Under the pieces are notes generated by a model, which searched no databases, was not told the origin of the DNA, and was given only the letters and a program-made list of their open reading frames with translations. From the NCBI GenBank assembly GCA_964200185.2, contig CAXNAD020000031.1:1-40286 (forward strand): DNA of 40,286 bases. The letters are read 5' to 3'. This document shows, piece after piece, positions 13,001-25,000 of the stretch. The translations under genes and the position numbers were made by a program. The stretch comes from Choristocarpus tenellus KU-1152. Its lineage: Eukaryota > Phaeophyceae. Numbering within the stretch: position 1 is the stretch's first letter; each line of letters opens with the position of its first letter.

Positions 13001-16000
13001 TGTCTCCATTCCTTATTTTATTAATGCAATTTCATGTTTATGGCACTGATTGCTCCAACCCTGCTGTGCTAACATGCCACAGGAGACAGTAATAATGCAA
13101 GTCCAACAGAAGCCCACAAGAGTGGACAGGTGGTTGGTTCTGGTCTACAACTCTTGCCAGTTCCATTGTTGGGGTGTGGTCTTATTGAGAGACTTGGAGC
13201 AGTGACAAATCTATGCATGCTGGATGAAGACACAGTCTGCCAACCCACATCTGCCATTGAGGAGGTGTTCCTTTTGGACTCAAAGGTGTATACCAGTGAC
13301 AATATAAACTTTTTTATCTTTTAGTGCTATAATTTGAATATTTAACATTTATGGACATAAAGTAAATTGTCTCCCCTTTTCCCACAATGTGTCAGGATGA
13401 GAATGGACGTGGTGGTGGTACTGTGCTAGATATGCATACACAGCAGGGGCGTGAGGGGGTTCGTTTTGAGGACCCCCAGTGGTGGACCCATCTGGCGGCA
13501 CTCAAACCCATTGGTCTAACCTGTTTGCTGTCTGAGACTAAGCGCTCTGAGGTACTGCGCAAGGGTTCTCCCATATTTTTGTATGTGGGAAGAGTAACTT
13601 TGAGCTCAACGTCAATTGCAGGTTGTGCTACTGACATACCACCGTTGGTGCCTTCATGTCCTCACCTATGCCATGTTGTTGGTTAGTGGTACTATCAGAA
13701 ACTACAATGTCAGCACAACACTCCAGTGTTTGTGCTTTCTTCCCCAATATCCTGCAGCGTCCTGTGTTGTGCGCTTTGAGGGTCTATTCTTCCACACTTC
13801 CTACTTCCAATCTCTTCTGATATGCAGAGCTTTACTACTTATTGTTGCAGGCTTCCAACCGCCCCCCTGCTCTGAGGGCACAAGGGCGAGGAAGGTCATC
13901 ATATGATGGCTCTAGCACTGCAACCCCCTCGAGCAGGCAAGTCTTTCCTGACAACATTGAGCAACTCTGTTGCTTCAAGTGCACCAGATAGGGCATTATC
14001 TCAAGTTTTTTTGTTCATCTGTCAAATGAGGACCTAGTTATTAAGCTTGAGAAGAGCATTGCCAACAGAAGTGTGGTTGCAAAAAAATGAGTGATTGGCC
14101 TTTGCATGGTCTCACTATAGCAAGAGCTGTTGCCACTCTTGTTTCATTCTTTCAAAATATCACTTGATGAAATGATACAACAGACCCCAACCCTCAACAT
14201 ACTTGATGTATTGTCTTCTGCACCTTTTGTATTTTTTTTGTTAGGCATCAAAAAAATATCCGCCGTCGTGCACGTGCCCTATTAGATCATATTAGAGATG
14301 CTCAGCCTATGGAACACCTTGCTGACCTCTGGAAGGGGATAGGGTTCTGTGAAGCAGATCGGTGAGGTGTCTGTTATTTAAAGCACTTTATTTTGTGTAT
14401 ACATTTTGTGTATACAAGTCTCGTCGAAATTTTCCTGCTGGGGGCAATGAGCGTTTTCCCTCATCTGAAGTCTTGCTGTTATTGCATGCTGAGTTGAGGG
14501 TAATGAACAGTTTGAAATTCCAGGGTGTGGCTGACCCTTTTCAGGTATTAGCATGATGAAGGGTACAATGTATCATGTGCATGTCCTTTGCTCTTTTTTT
14601 TTATGGGTGTGGTAATTCTGTGCTTGAAGGATATATGAGCAATATTTCCATGTTTTTCAAACATACCATTACTTGAATCCAGGAGCATGTTTCGGGAAAA
14701 GCGGCGTATCCACGTTATTGACCCCAAGCTAGCTGCTGAAAGAGTTACTGCAGATACCCATGCACAAGGTATGGGTAGGGGTAACATCTGAACTGACAAC
14801 CACCACCCCAGGTTACTAACTGTGATGAAAAAATTTCAATTGATCGACTTTGGATGCCTTAGTATTCTGTTATCCATGATTGGAGTATTGTCAATCTGAT
14901 ACTGCCGCTTGGATGCATTATGCTATTCCAGAGTAGGCTAGTGGTAGCAATGTCATGTTATGTGTACTCTGTGTGTGTTCCATGGCAAGAGAGACAGTGT
15001 CCCCTCTAGTAGGGTGTAGCTTGATGTTAAATCCTGTTCAAGATATCATTGCTCACCTGATTAGTTGATTGGAAGGTGTTTGAGTTACTATTTGGTAAGA
15101 AATACAGGCATAAGAAACTCAGGGTATTTTGACAGGCAGCAAATCAGAAGAGGTTGCACAAAGAATTGTATTGCAACTTGAGCAATAGTGTAACAGTTAC
15201 TGAAACTGAAACTGAAAGTATTGTGTTCTGGAGAGGGTCGCACTTTGATCGCTGGCTTCCACTTTTGTCCTGTGAAGGAGGAATAGAATAAAAAATATAG
15301 AATAAAAAATATATAGTTAACTCAAACTATCGATATTGGTGATTGACTATAGTCTAGTGTGTGAGGAATGAACAAGGATGGACAATGGCAAAAGGGGTAG
15401 TAGATGTCCCTTGCCTACTGTACTTTTGTGCTTGAGCTATGTGGTATTATTGGTTGACCAATTGAAGGTGCTGAACCTGGTCGAATACAATATGATCATT
15501 GAATGTGATGCTAAGCTCCCATCCCATTATGTGGGTGTTTTTGTGTACCCCTACCTACCATTACCACATGCAATAATCCAAAGGTGCCAGTGCTGACCTG
15601 TTTACCTGTATGACATGCAATTTAGGTCAAGAAGAGTCATGGAGGAGAGGTAGTATCCAACCTCATGTCACAAGCATTGTGGTGCAAGACAAACGAACCA
15701 GCTCTTTGCAGCTTCTCAGTCAAGGTATAAAAGGATAGCAACTGTGGGGTCTTGGTAAGCAGCTAACAGTAAGAATATGTAATATGTAGATAATTTTATC
15801 CTATACACACAAGTGACAATTACTTAGAAGTTGACAGAAGATTATATTACAAAACAAAGCATTTGTTTCCTCCAGCATGCTGAAGAAGCTGCCTGCCCTA
15901 GAGTAGACATTTTTTGTCAGTCATGCTTTGCATGCATGCCCCTTGACCTGGTTATGTGTATTACAGTTACAGAGTGCTTGCATACGCCCAAGGTACCTGA

Positions 16001-19000
16001 AAGGAACAGGATCAAAGGATGAGATGGTTAAAGAAAGTATAGTCTAAGGAGTCACAAATTGAGATATCCTTGGTGCGTTGTTACCATGAAGGGATGCCTA
16101 TAGATCGAGTTTGACCAAATCTTCTTTTTCAAGTTGATAGTTTTTCAGTTGTAGTTAAGCAATAGCTCAGCATTTGTGCATCAGTGAAAAAGTTACTAAT
16201 TTTGGCCTTAGAGAAGGAGAGTTTGGGGAGATGATCGAAACACAGCGTTCTCCTTTAATGTTTTTGAATGCCCAAGTTTTGAACTTGTTAATCTGTGTCA
16301 GGAAGTTTGAAGATAGATAGCTTCACATGGATTTAGAAGAAAATATTCAGCATGAAATGACCTGATTGGGTCCTGCTGTCTATGTATGTGGGTGTCAAGC
16401 TTGTTGTGTGGAATCCTTCAGTCCTACACAAAAGAACACAGGTAGAACATTGAAGTGCTGACACTTGTGTTGTATAGGCCTGGGATTTAGGCACTATGGA
16501 AGCTATTGGAGATGTTGGTCTTTTCCTATGAATGAATGGAATGTTTGCTTTGTTGCCGGTGGTTTTATTTGTTATTGTCAGGGCATCCTTCCATTGTGGT
16601 AGGAATGTGTCGTGACTACTGGGATGGGAACACTATATCCACCTTACCATCTGCTCTGCGAAAGGACATACTGAACATGCACCAGCAGTGGAGCTTGGTA
16701 AGAGATGGTTTCATGTGTGCCCACCTTTCAATGAGTATGTTACGTAACGTATTATTGACAATCTAATCTGGTTTTGAGAAGTTGCTGTTTTGAATTATCT
16801 GTGGTGTTTCATGACTGCTTGGTATTCATTGTGCTATGTCAATCACCCCCTTACTGTTGCTTGGTCTTATACCATATCCCATGCTTTCTGTATGCATGCT
16901 TTGAGTTGAGGTTCAGACGCTGTTCTTTAACTGTTGTATCTAAACTGCCCCTTTCTTATTTCAAATGCTGCCAACAATGGTACCAGGAGGATTTGGATGT
17001 GGTGGCGTTTGCATACACACCAGTTCCTTACACAGTCACCCCATTCTTGTCTACCTTCAACAAGCACCCGGACTACTTGGTGTACTCTAGCCATGGCTCA
17101 GGCAGGGTGCGCTCTAGAGGAGGTACCTTGACAGATCTGTTCAGGTATTGCACTGCAGTTTAGTGCATTTCAGGTGTTATGAGCTTCTGGTTGACTTGAC
17201 TGGAGCTCTTAGCATTTTTGTTTTATAATGACTGCCTTTGTTTCCCTGGCAGATTGTACTGGCTGTTGTATTGCCTTTGTGCAACTCCTGACAATATAAT
17301 GATGAGTTAAAAGTTGGATGGTTTGTGAACTAGAGTTATTTGTAGCCCATATTATGTTCGATAAAATCCTTGAATATTCATTCTTGCTCTCAAGATTGTT
17401 CATGGTCCTGAGTGCTATTTGTCTGGTTAGTACGGAATCTGAACAAGGCATTTTGCAAGTCTGAACAGGACAGCTTAAGTTGCTGATCTCTCTTTCTCAT
17501 TCCCTATAATGTTGATTTGTTACTACAGCACATACTTCAAACAGGTTCTGCCTCACAGGTATGTTTTTGATAATTGTGGTGTACATTGTAGACCTTATCA
17601 ATATTTACTATTGTTACCCTAACTGTACTGTTGTGCATTGCCTTGGGTCAATGACAGGTCTGAGGGTGCTGTAACTACATCAGATCCACACCGTCGCAAT
17701 AGCAGCATGACATCCACCACAAATATTGATGGTGATGAGCACAACCTGAGAGGAGGTTTGTTGTGTGTAAATGACGCTAAGAATTGCAAGTGATACAGCA
17801 GAGGTGAATTGTGAAACATGTTTTGATTATTTTTTGAGACCATTGATTTATATTACATTTATATCACAATAAACTGTAACAACTACTTCTCTTGATTTTG
17901 TGTCCCTGTCACCTTCTCTGCATAATCCAACAATTCCGCCATCCAGCACACACCATCACACGAGCACACAGTACCCGTAGTGGTATTGGTTCATGGAGTA
18001 TTCCATGTGACCAGGTGGTACATGAGGGAGATGAGAGGAGCATGAATGGTGCACTTGGGTTGAAGGGTGGGTGCACTTCAGACAAAAGCTTAAAGGAGGA
18101 AAGTCTTGGTTCTTACAAACCAAACACATGCCAGAACAGCAATACATCACAATCCCTCAAGGAAGATGTGCAGATGTAAGTTTGTGGCACTTTACTTTCT
18201 TTTCTGTCTATATAGAGCTTGTTTTGATTGACTCTGATGTGTATAATGTGTATACTAGACATGCCAATGTCATCTAGTGTTCTGTTCAACCTTTCAAACT
18301 GAGGTGTCAGCACCTACTTCAATTTGATATTTTTAGGTATTGTCCCAAGATCCCACAACTTTGTTTTTAACCTCTGACAGAGACACTGCTCCAAAGTTGG
18401 AAACAAGACATGGACAAGAACATGCCAAAAACATCAAAACAATTACAGGTGTGCATTGCTTTTTGTTGTAATTGTAGGTATCTAGTACAATGTTCTTGCA
18501 TTTTCATGCAGATGCTGAGACCCTAGGTTGTTGTGCAGGTTAATACTTCAGTACACATAGTTCATTTGACAATCTCCATGGCCATTTTGTATACCAACCC
18601 ATCTAACACACTGGATACTGTTCACCTAATGCACATTGTGATAACTAGTACTGCTTTCCAAAGGAGGCATTAATCAGGAACATTGTTAGTCTGTGTTGGA
18701 AACAGGAATGTCAACCTACATTGAAGTCATATTCTGTGTACAAGGGCACTCTTTTCATACACATTATGTATCTTCCATGATGTATTGTTCCCCTGAAAGC
18801 CCTCTGACTCCAAGTTTTGATGATAATTCACCCATGAGGTCAAAATTGCTTCCCAACATTGATTCCATAGACAAGGACAAAATATTGAAACAACAGCCAG
18901 GGACACAGGGCATTCCTAGATCTGCATCTGGTGACGAGCCGCTTGGGGAAGGCATCCTCATCAAATCGCCTTCCCTTCCAATGGTTGGACCACCTGATGG

Positions 19001-22000
19001 GATGAGCAAGATGCACACAAGACTGCTGAAGCAGACCATGGACAGGTAGGTGGTTTGGTATTCCTCATCCCTAGTTTATTGTTTTACTTGTGAAGAACCC
19101 TAGATTATGAACTTGAGAGAAATGTTTAGATTTTAATATGTGTGTGTGTGTGTGTACTCCCTCTGCCCCATGAGTCTGTTCCTTTATGCATGTAACTCTT
19201 CAGAATGACCTCCGAATTCAAAACGGATTTTTTTTCATTGGATTCCTTGACCTTTTTACATTAGAAATCATTTCCTCGCTTTCAGTCAATGCCACCAGTC
19301 CACCAATTCAGTGCCTTCTTGTGGGCCTATACCCACCTAACCTCTGTTCCATATTTTCAGAACAATTTCGGGATATATTTTCTCAAATGTAACTATATCC
19401 AACAAAAAAATCCATTTTGAAATTGAAAGTCATCCGGAAGTACAAAGGAACATAACAGACTTATGGGACAGAGGGAGTATATATATATATATACTCCGAC
19501 TCACTCACACCGTGGTGTGAAAAATAGAGCCTTACTCCTTGTTCCCCTACCAACCAGCTCCCTTCTGGGTCGTCGCATGGATGGGGATGGCAGCCGGTGG
19601 TACAGCATGGATGATTCTGGTGTCAACGTGAAGCACCGACCTGCAAGTCTTGCAATCAAGGTCTGGAATTCAGTGTGGAGCTCTGTGTTGGTGTCTTGTA
19701 GTGAATAACCCCTTGTGATCAACCTATTGATACCAGGATTGCACTTTTTGTTGTTTTCAGTTTTGCAGATAGTCATAATAGTAATAGTAATAGTCCTACT
19801 ATCTTTGTTTGCTCAGTGTTAAATTTTCCCACATATTCTGTTGCAAATTGATAGATGTAATAGAGGTGTACCTATATGTGAAAGAAGTTTTGTTATTACA
19901 GTATAAATAAGTACCATCAGTCTTTCGTCATTCATGTCCCATGTTACTGCAGATTACTAACAATTTGGATGCATATGCTATTATTTGTATGTATCATAGC
20001 ACTGTTGTAGAAGAAGAGTGGTTGATTTTAGTGAAAGACACTTTGTCAAAGACGGGAAAAAATCAGTCTAGACAGACCAACTACAGTCAGCAAGTTGAAG
20101 TGAACAAGATGCAACAGACCTGGGAAATGGTCAAGAAGAGTATGCCATGAGCAGCAACCGAAAGGCGTGACCCATGGGATGGACAGAACCACCCTCAGTA
20201 GTTATTTTTGGGTGATGACATGCTTGGTGGATAGGGGGTATTGGGAAGGACACATAAGGACCTGCTCCCACTGTCCTATACGACTGGGCCATTAAGTTGT
20301 AGCTCTTGGGGATGACCTCCGACTACAAAATGGACCTTTGCATTGGATTCGTTGGAATAGCTTACATTAAAAAAACTATGTCTTGCCTTAATTAGACACC
20401 TTCAATCCACTAATCCAGGGCTAGCCAACCCGCCCTCCCACTGCCTTTTTTTGGTCCTGGTATGCTGTACCTCTTAAATAGGAATTAAATAGAAATATTG
20501 AATTCGTTCCCCCCCAGCACCCTTAACACCTGGTTCTACCTCTTAAATAGACTCTGCCATAAGCTCTCAAGAGTGTGCATCGTAGGCGTGGAATATCCTT
20601 GAAACCCCCTTTACAACTTCATCAATGGTGGCGTAGCGCTCTGCCCAAACCCTGCTCTTCAGAGATGCAAAAAACTCTGAATCATTGATGTTGAGATCCG
20701 GCGACTGCACTGGCTGTGTCATGAGCTTAATGTTCCATTCCTACTGATGTTCCATTCCTACTGCATTCAGCTTCTGCACCGTGCCCTTGCCCATATTGCG
20801 CCAACCTGTTGTATGGAGGCCCCCCCTGATTCCAGCCACAGTATTTTTTCCTTGATAGCTGGCAACCTCTGCTCTGTGTACCACTCCAGGAACCACTCGG
20901 CTTCGACGGTGATGTTGACCTCTTACTCCTTGTACTCCTCACCCTTCGTGTACCGCACTGTAGTTTGTTGTGTCTCCTTTGTGAGGTAAACGTGCCAAAT
21001 CCCAATCTTGCTTTCGAAATCATGGGAAGGATCCAGGCACGAAACGGTGGAGATGAACATCACTTTAGGAATGTGACTCTCATGCTGCACCTTTGTCAAG
21101 CCCACCTTTTCCTCTCCCGGGAACATGCACACCATCTCTTGTTTGCAGATGAGGTAGAACCATGCCTCGTCGATATGAATGGTATTTGAGGCCATTCCTG
21201 TAGGTTTTGCGGTTTGAGAGATGTGGTCGAGGATGAAGTCCACCTTGTACTTCTTCTGAGAAAATTAAAGGCTAGGGAGGATGAACTGCTGAATCCTTGA
21301 TGCCCCCATGACTTGGTATGTGCACAAATTAGTGATTCTGGTGCTGGGGAAGGGCTATACCATTCATCGATGCAACCTCCTGATCCAGACTGTATGTACA
21401 CACCTAGTTTGGCCATTGGTCAAATGTGGGAACACTCAACACTTCAAAGGGGTATGTACGGTGGTCTTACTCAGACAGGCATCAATATGAAGTAGCTGGT
21501 CATCTACATTGTCATTACCATAGTTCCTACTGGAGGGGACTTGGTCGCATTGCCTACTTTGTTCACTGCAACAGTATCCTGGACATTGGGTCTGAGTTAT
21601 TGTCATATCAGCTAGGTTGGCCCACCACCTGGAGGGCCATCATTGGCACGAAAGACTTTTACTTGGTTGTGTGGTACTGATGAGAATATGTTCACTTTTA
21701 TGGGAGGTATACATCAAATCTGTTCACAGATAATCCTTTGATCACTGACCAGGTCCGCGTGTTGATTGTTCCAGAGGGTCACTGGGGGTCTGGGTCTGAG
21801 AGCACAGAAATTCATGGATAAAATTTGAAAACCTGGAGTATTGAGTGCAATTGATATTAGGTCAAACTTGCGACCATTGCCTTAGCACCATCACGGGCAA
21901 CAATTTGAGCATGTTGTTTCAACTATTGTTATAGTAGAGGGAACCTTGAGTCTTGTGTTTTTTTTTGTATGCTTTTGCTGTATGACTATTTTGGACTTGC

Positions 22001-25000
22001 AAGTATTATTATTTATGTTCCTGAATCATTCCTCAAAGTTGTTGATCACTGGGCTCACGTGGCTGTGTGCATGTCTAGTCTTCTTTTTCATAGGGCTGAG
22101 GTTTTTATTCTCAGTTTGGTTGACACATAGGTATAGGTATAGCTGAGAGTACACTTGATTGGTACCTGGACCTGTGACTGTGGATGACCTGTGAAAAACC
22201 TTAACGAATGATGTATTGAACAATGCAAACAAGGAAAATAGTACATGCTAGTACATACTGATTGTGATGTTAAACTTGTCCAGCTGTTTTTGTTCAGTAG
22301 AATGTGATGATTCTTATTGTGAAAATACCAAGAAAGGGTAAACCATTAATGATTCATGTATATCTATAATCTTTACAATCACCACTATTTGGTCACCTAA
22401 CTCCCTGTGTGGTGTCTCATGGTACAGGAGGCAACGATGGCTGCAAGTGGAGAAAATAGTATGGCACAACCACTTTGGAGCCTCATGCATGACCAAGTGA
22501 GTTAGAACATAACTATTCTTTGAGGTGATACGCAGGGAAGTCCACGCAATTGTTGGCTGCTTTGGGGGATGCAGAAGATCACCCACTCAATTGCTTCGGT
22601 TCTAAATAGAGGTGGTAGAGCTTGCTTGTTTCACGCAAAAATGTTGGTTGTTGATTCAAACTTCTCGTTGTTTCTCCTGTCAGGTGTTTGTGGGCATGGC
22701 AGCCTCTTCTGTGCCACCCAAGCGAGAAATGGATGTACTGATTGAGGATCTTTGTGCTGCTGGCGTACGATTTGTGTACTTTTCTCCTCGAAACATGCGA
22801 AGGAGTAAGGTACACATGCAATCCTCATCCTTTGGCTATTTTATTTATCATTGAATGCCATTTTGTTAAAGTAGGGTGAGAGTTACATGGTTTTCTCTTT
22901 TTATCAGGTGAGAATTCCTACTGAGTATGATGGTATGGCTCATCCAGTGTTTTTCTTAGGGTGTTAAAAGTATGTGGCATTGTGTTCCATTTCAAGAATG
23001 TTTTGCTGTCAATGATGTATTGTGTACTGCATTGACCAGAGCTTTACACATACTACTATGCACTAGTTTCCATTGAAGTGAAAACTTGGTGGGTATTATC
23101 TTGCACACACTTCTCACATCCCCTCATTGTGTTATCCTAAATCAACGGCATGCCCAAGGCATTAGCAGAGAACATGGGCATTGAGACAGACTGGAATTGC
23201 GCGATATCTCTGCGATCATTGGAGGACAATACCCAACCTGACCCACATCGAATGATGTCCACCTATGCGGACTGGGATGTGAAGGTATTGTTTGCCAGTC
23301 TTCTATCTTCTGTCAAATAACCCTAACCCTAACCCTATCTAACCTTTGATCATCTAGTTATAGGCATGCTGATTCGACGAGTAATTTTTTATTGCTACTA
23401 GAGGCAAACAGTTCCACTATTGGGTGGCAAATGTCAGAAACTAATTCTACCCTAGTACTAGCACATGAGTAGTATTTGAGATGTGATGTGTTGGGTGGGC
23501 TGCGCGATGAATGGAGATACTGCTTTTACCCTTTTCCAATTTCACCCTCCTCCCCATCTATCAGGCCCGCCTGCCACATGGGATTGCTGCAATTCAGGAG
23601 CATATTGAGCAAGTGGACAACGTACCTTTGTTGGTGTCACTGTTTACTGATGCAACTCCTCAGACCACAAAAGACATGCTCAGCATTTACAGAAGCTACC
23701 ATGAATCTGTCCTAGCAGTGGGCATGTCCTACAGGTATGTTAACATTTCAAGTGAAAGATATATTGTTCATGTCAGGAAGTTTTGAGTACATACATTATT
23801 CTATATGTACATGTGTATATAAAGTTTCTGCTACCCTACCCTTTATGTTTCTGAACACGTAATTTATTTTATTCATATGAAATTCACAGTGCTACACTCT
23901 TCTGTCGATATCACTTCCAACGTCTTCCCCACAGGTCTATGAATGGGGAGTTGTTTCAAACAGCTGACCTTTCTCTGTCAGTAGAAGGCCTTCCACTTAA
24001 CCAGCCCCTATCTAGTCTTCCAGTTGCTAGCCCAGTGTGCTTCTCAGCCATTGATGCTGCCTTCAACAGTGAGATTGTGGGACTTCATGCTGCCCTCCCA
24101 CTAGGTGACCTGGTGAGATTGCCTGATTTTGTTGTTGCTCAGTGTTTGCACCAATGTCTTATAGTTGTCATCCTAGCCTACTTGTTTTATGCCTTGTAGA
24201 ATCTTTCCATTGGGTATGGAAATTTCTGCATGGTTGAGGCTCGTGGTGTAGGTGTGCTGTGCTTGGGTGTTACTATTCTATAGGGGGCCTTAAGAACATA
24301 TCACAGTTTAAACTCATTGGCACCACTGTCTTTTCACAGGTGCGGAGTGGGGGGGCTATGAGCAGTGTTGATGAAGTTGGAAGTGTACTGGTTGGCATGC
24401 TACGAGAGGGGCGCAGGCTATTGGACAACATTTATCAGGTACAACATTTATCAGGAACCATGCCTTTTCAACATCACTTCCTTTGAAGTGGTCTAGGGTT
24501 TGGTAGCTACAACCTTTCACATGGAGTTTATGTGGACCTTCTACACCCACCTGGGATTACTTGCATAATAATGAACCTGTTCTTGTGTGATGATGGTAGT
24601 TTCTGTAGCCTACTTCCCACCATTGCCCTGAAATCCGGGAAGTCGCTGAAGACTCTACTAATAGTGTAGAATGCAACACAGGGGGGGGAGGTACACCACA
24701 AATTTCAGGTGCTGGAAGGTGAGAACGACCAAAGTTATGACGCCAGAGTCAATGTTATGCTGAGATTTGGATTTTGCTACATTGTACTTTTTAGCTGGGT
24801 ACTCTTCTGTTTTGGAAGTATGTTAGGGTTAGGTTTAGGGTAAGATTTTGCAAGAGCTGTGTGATAAGCAGGTCGAACAAGAATCAATTATTGGATCCTC
24901 TAATTAGTAAACTAGTGATACTTCAGGTTATGTGTTTGTACCACGAGTCCATGATTGATGATTGGTGCAGTTGCAAGATATAATATTTGGTAGGGGGCAT

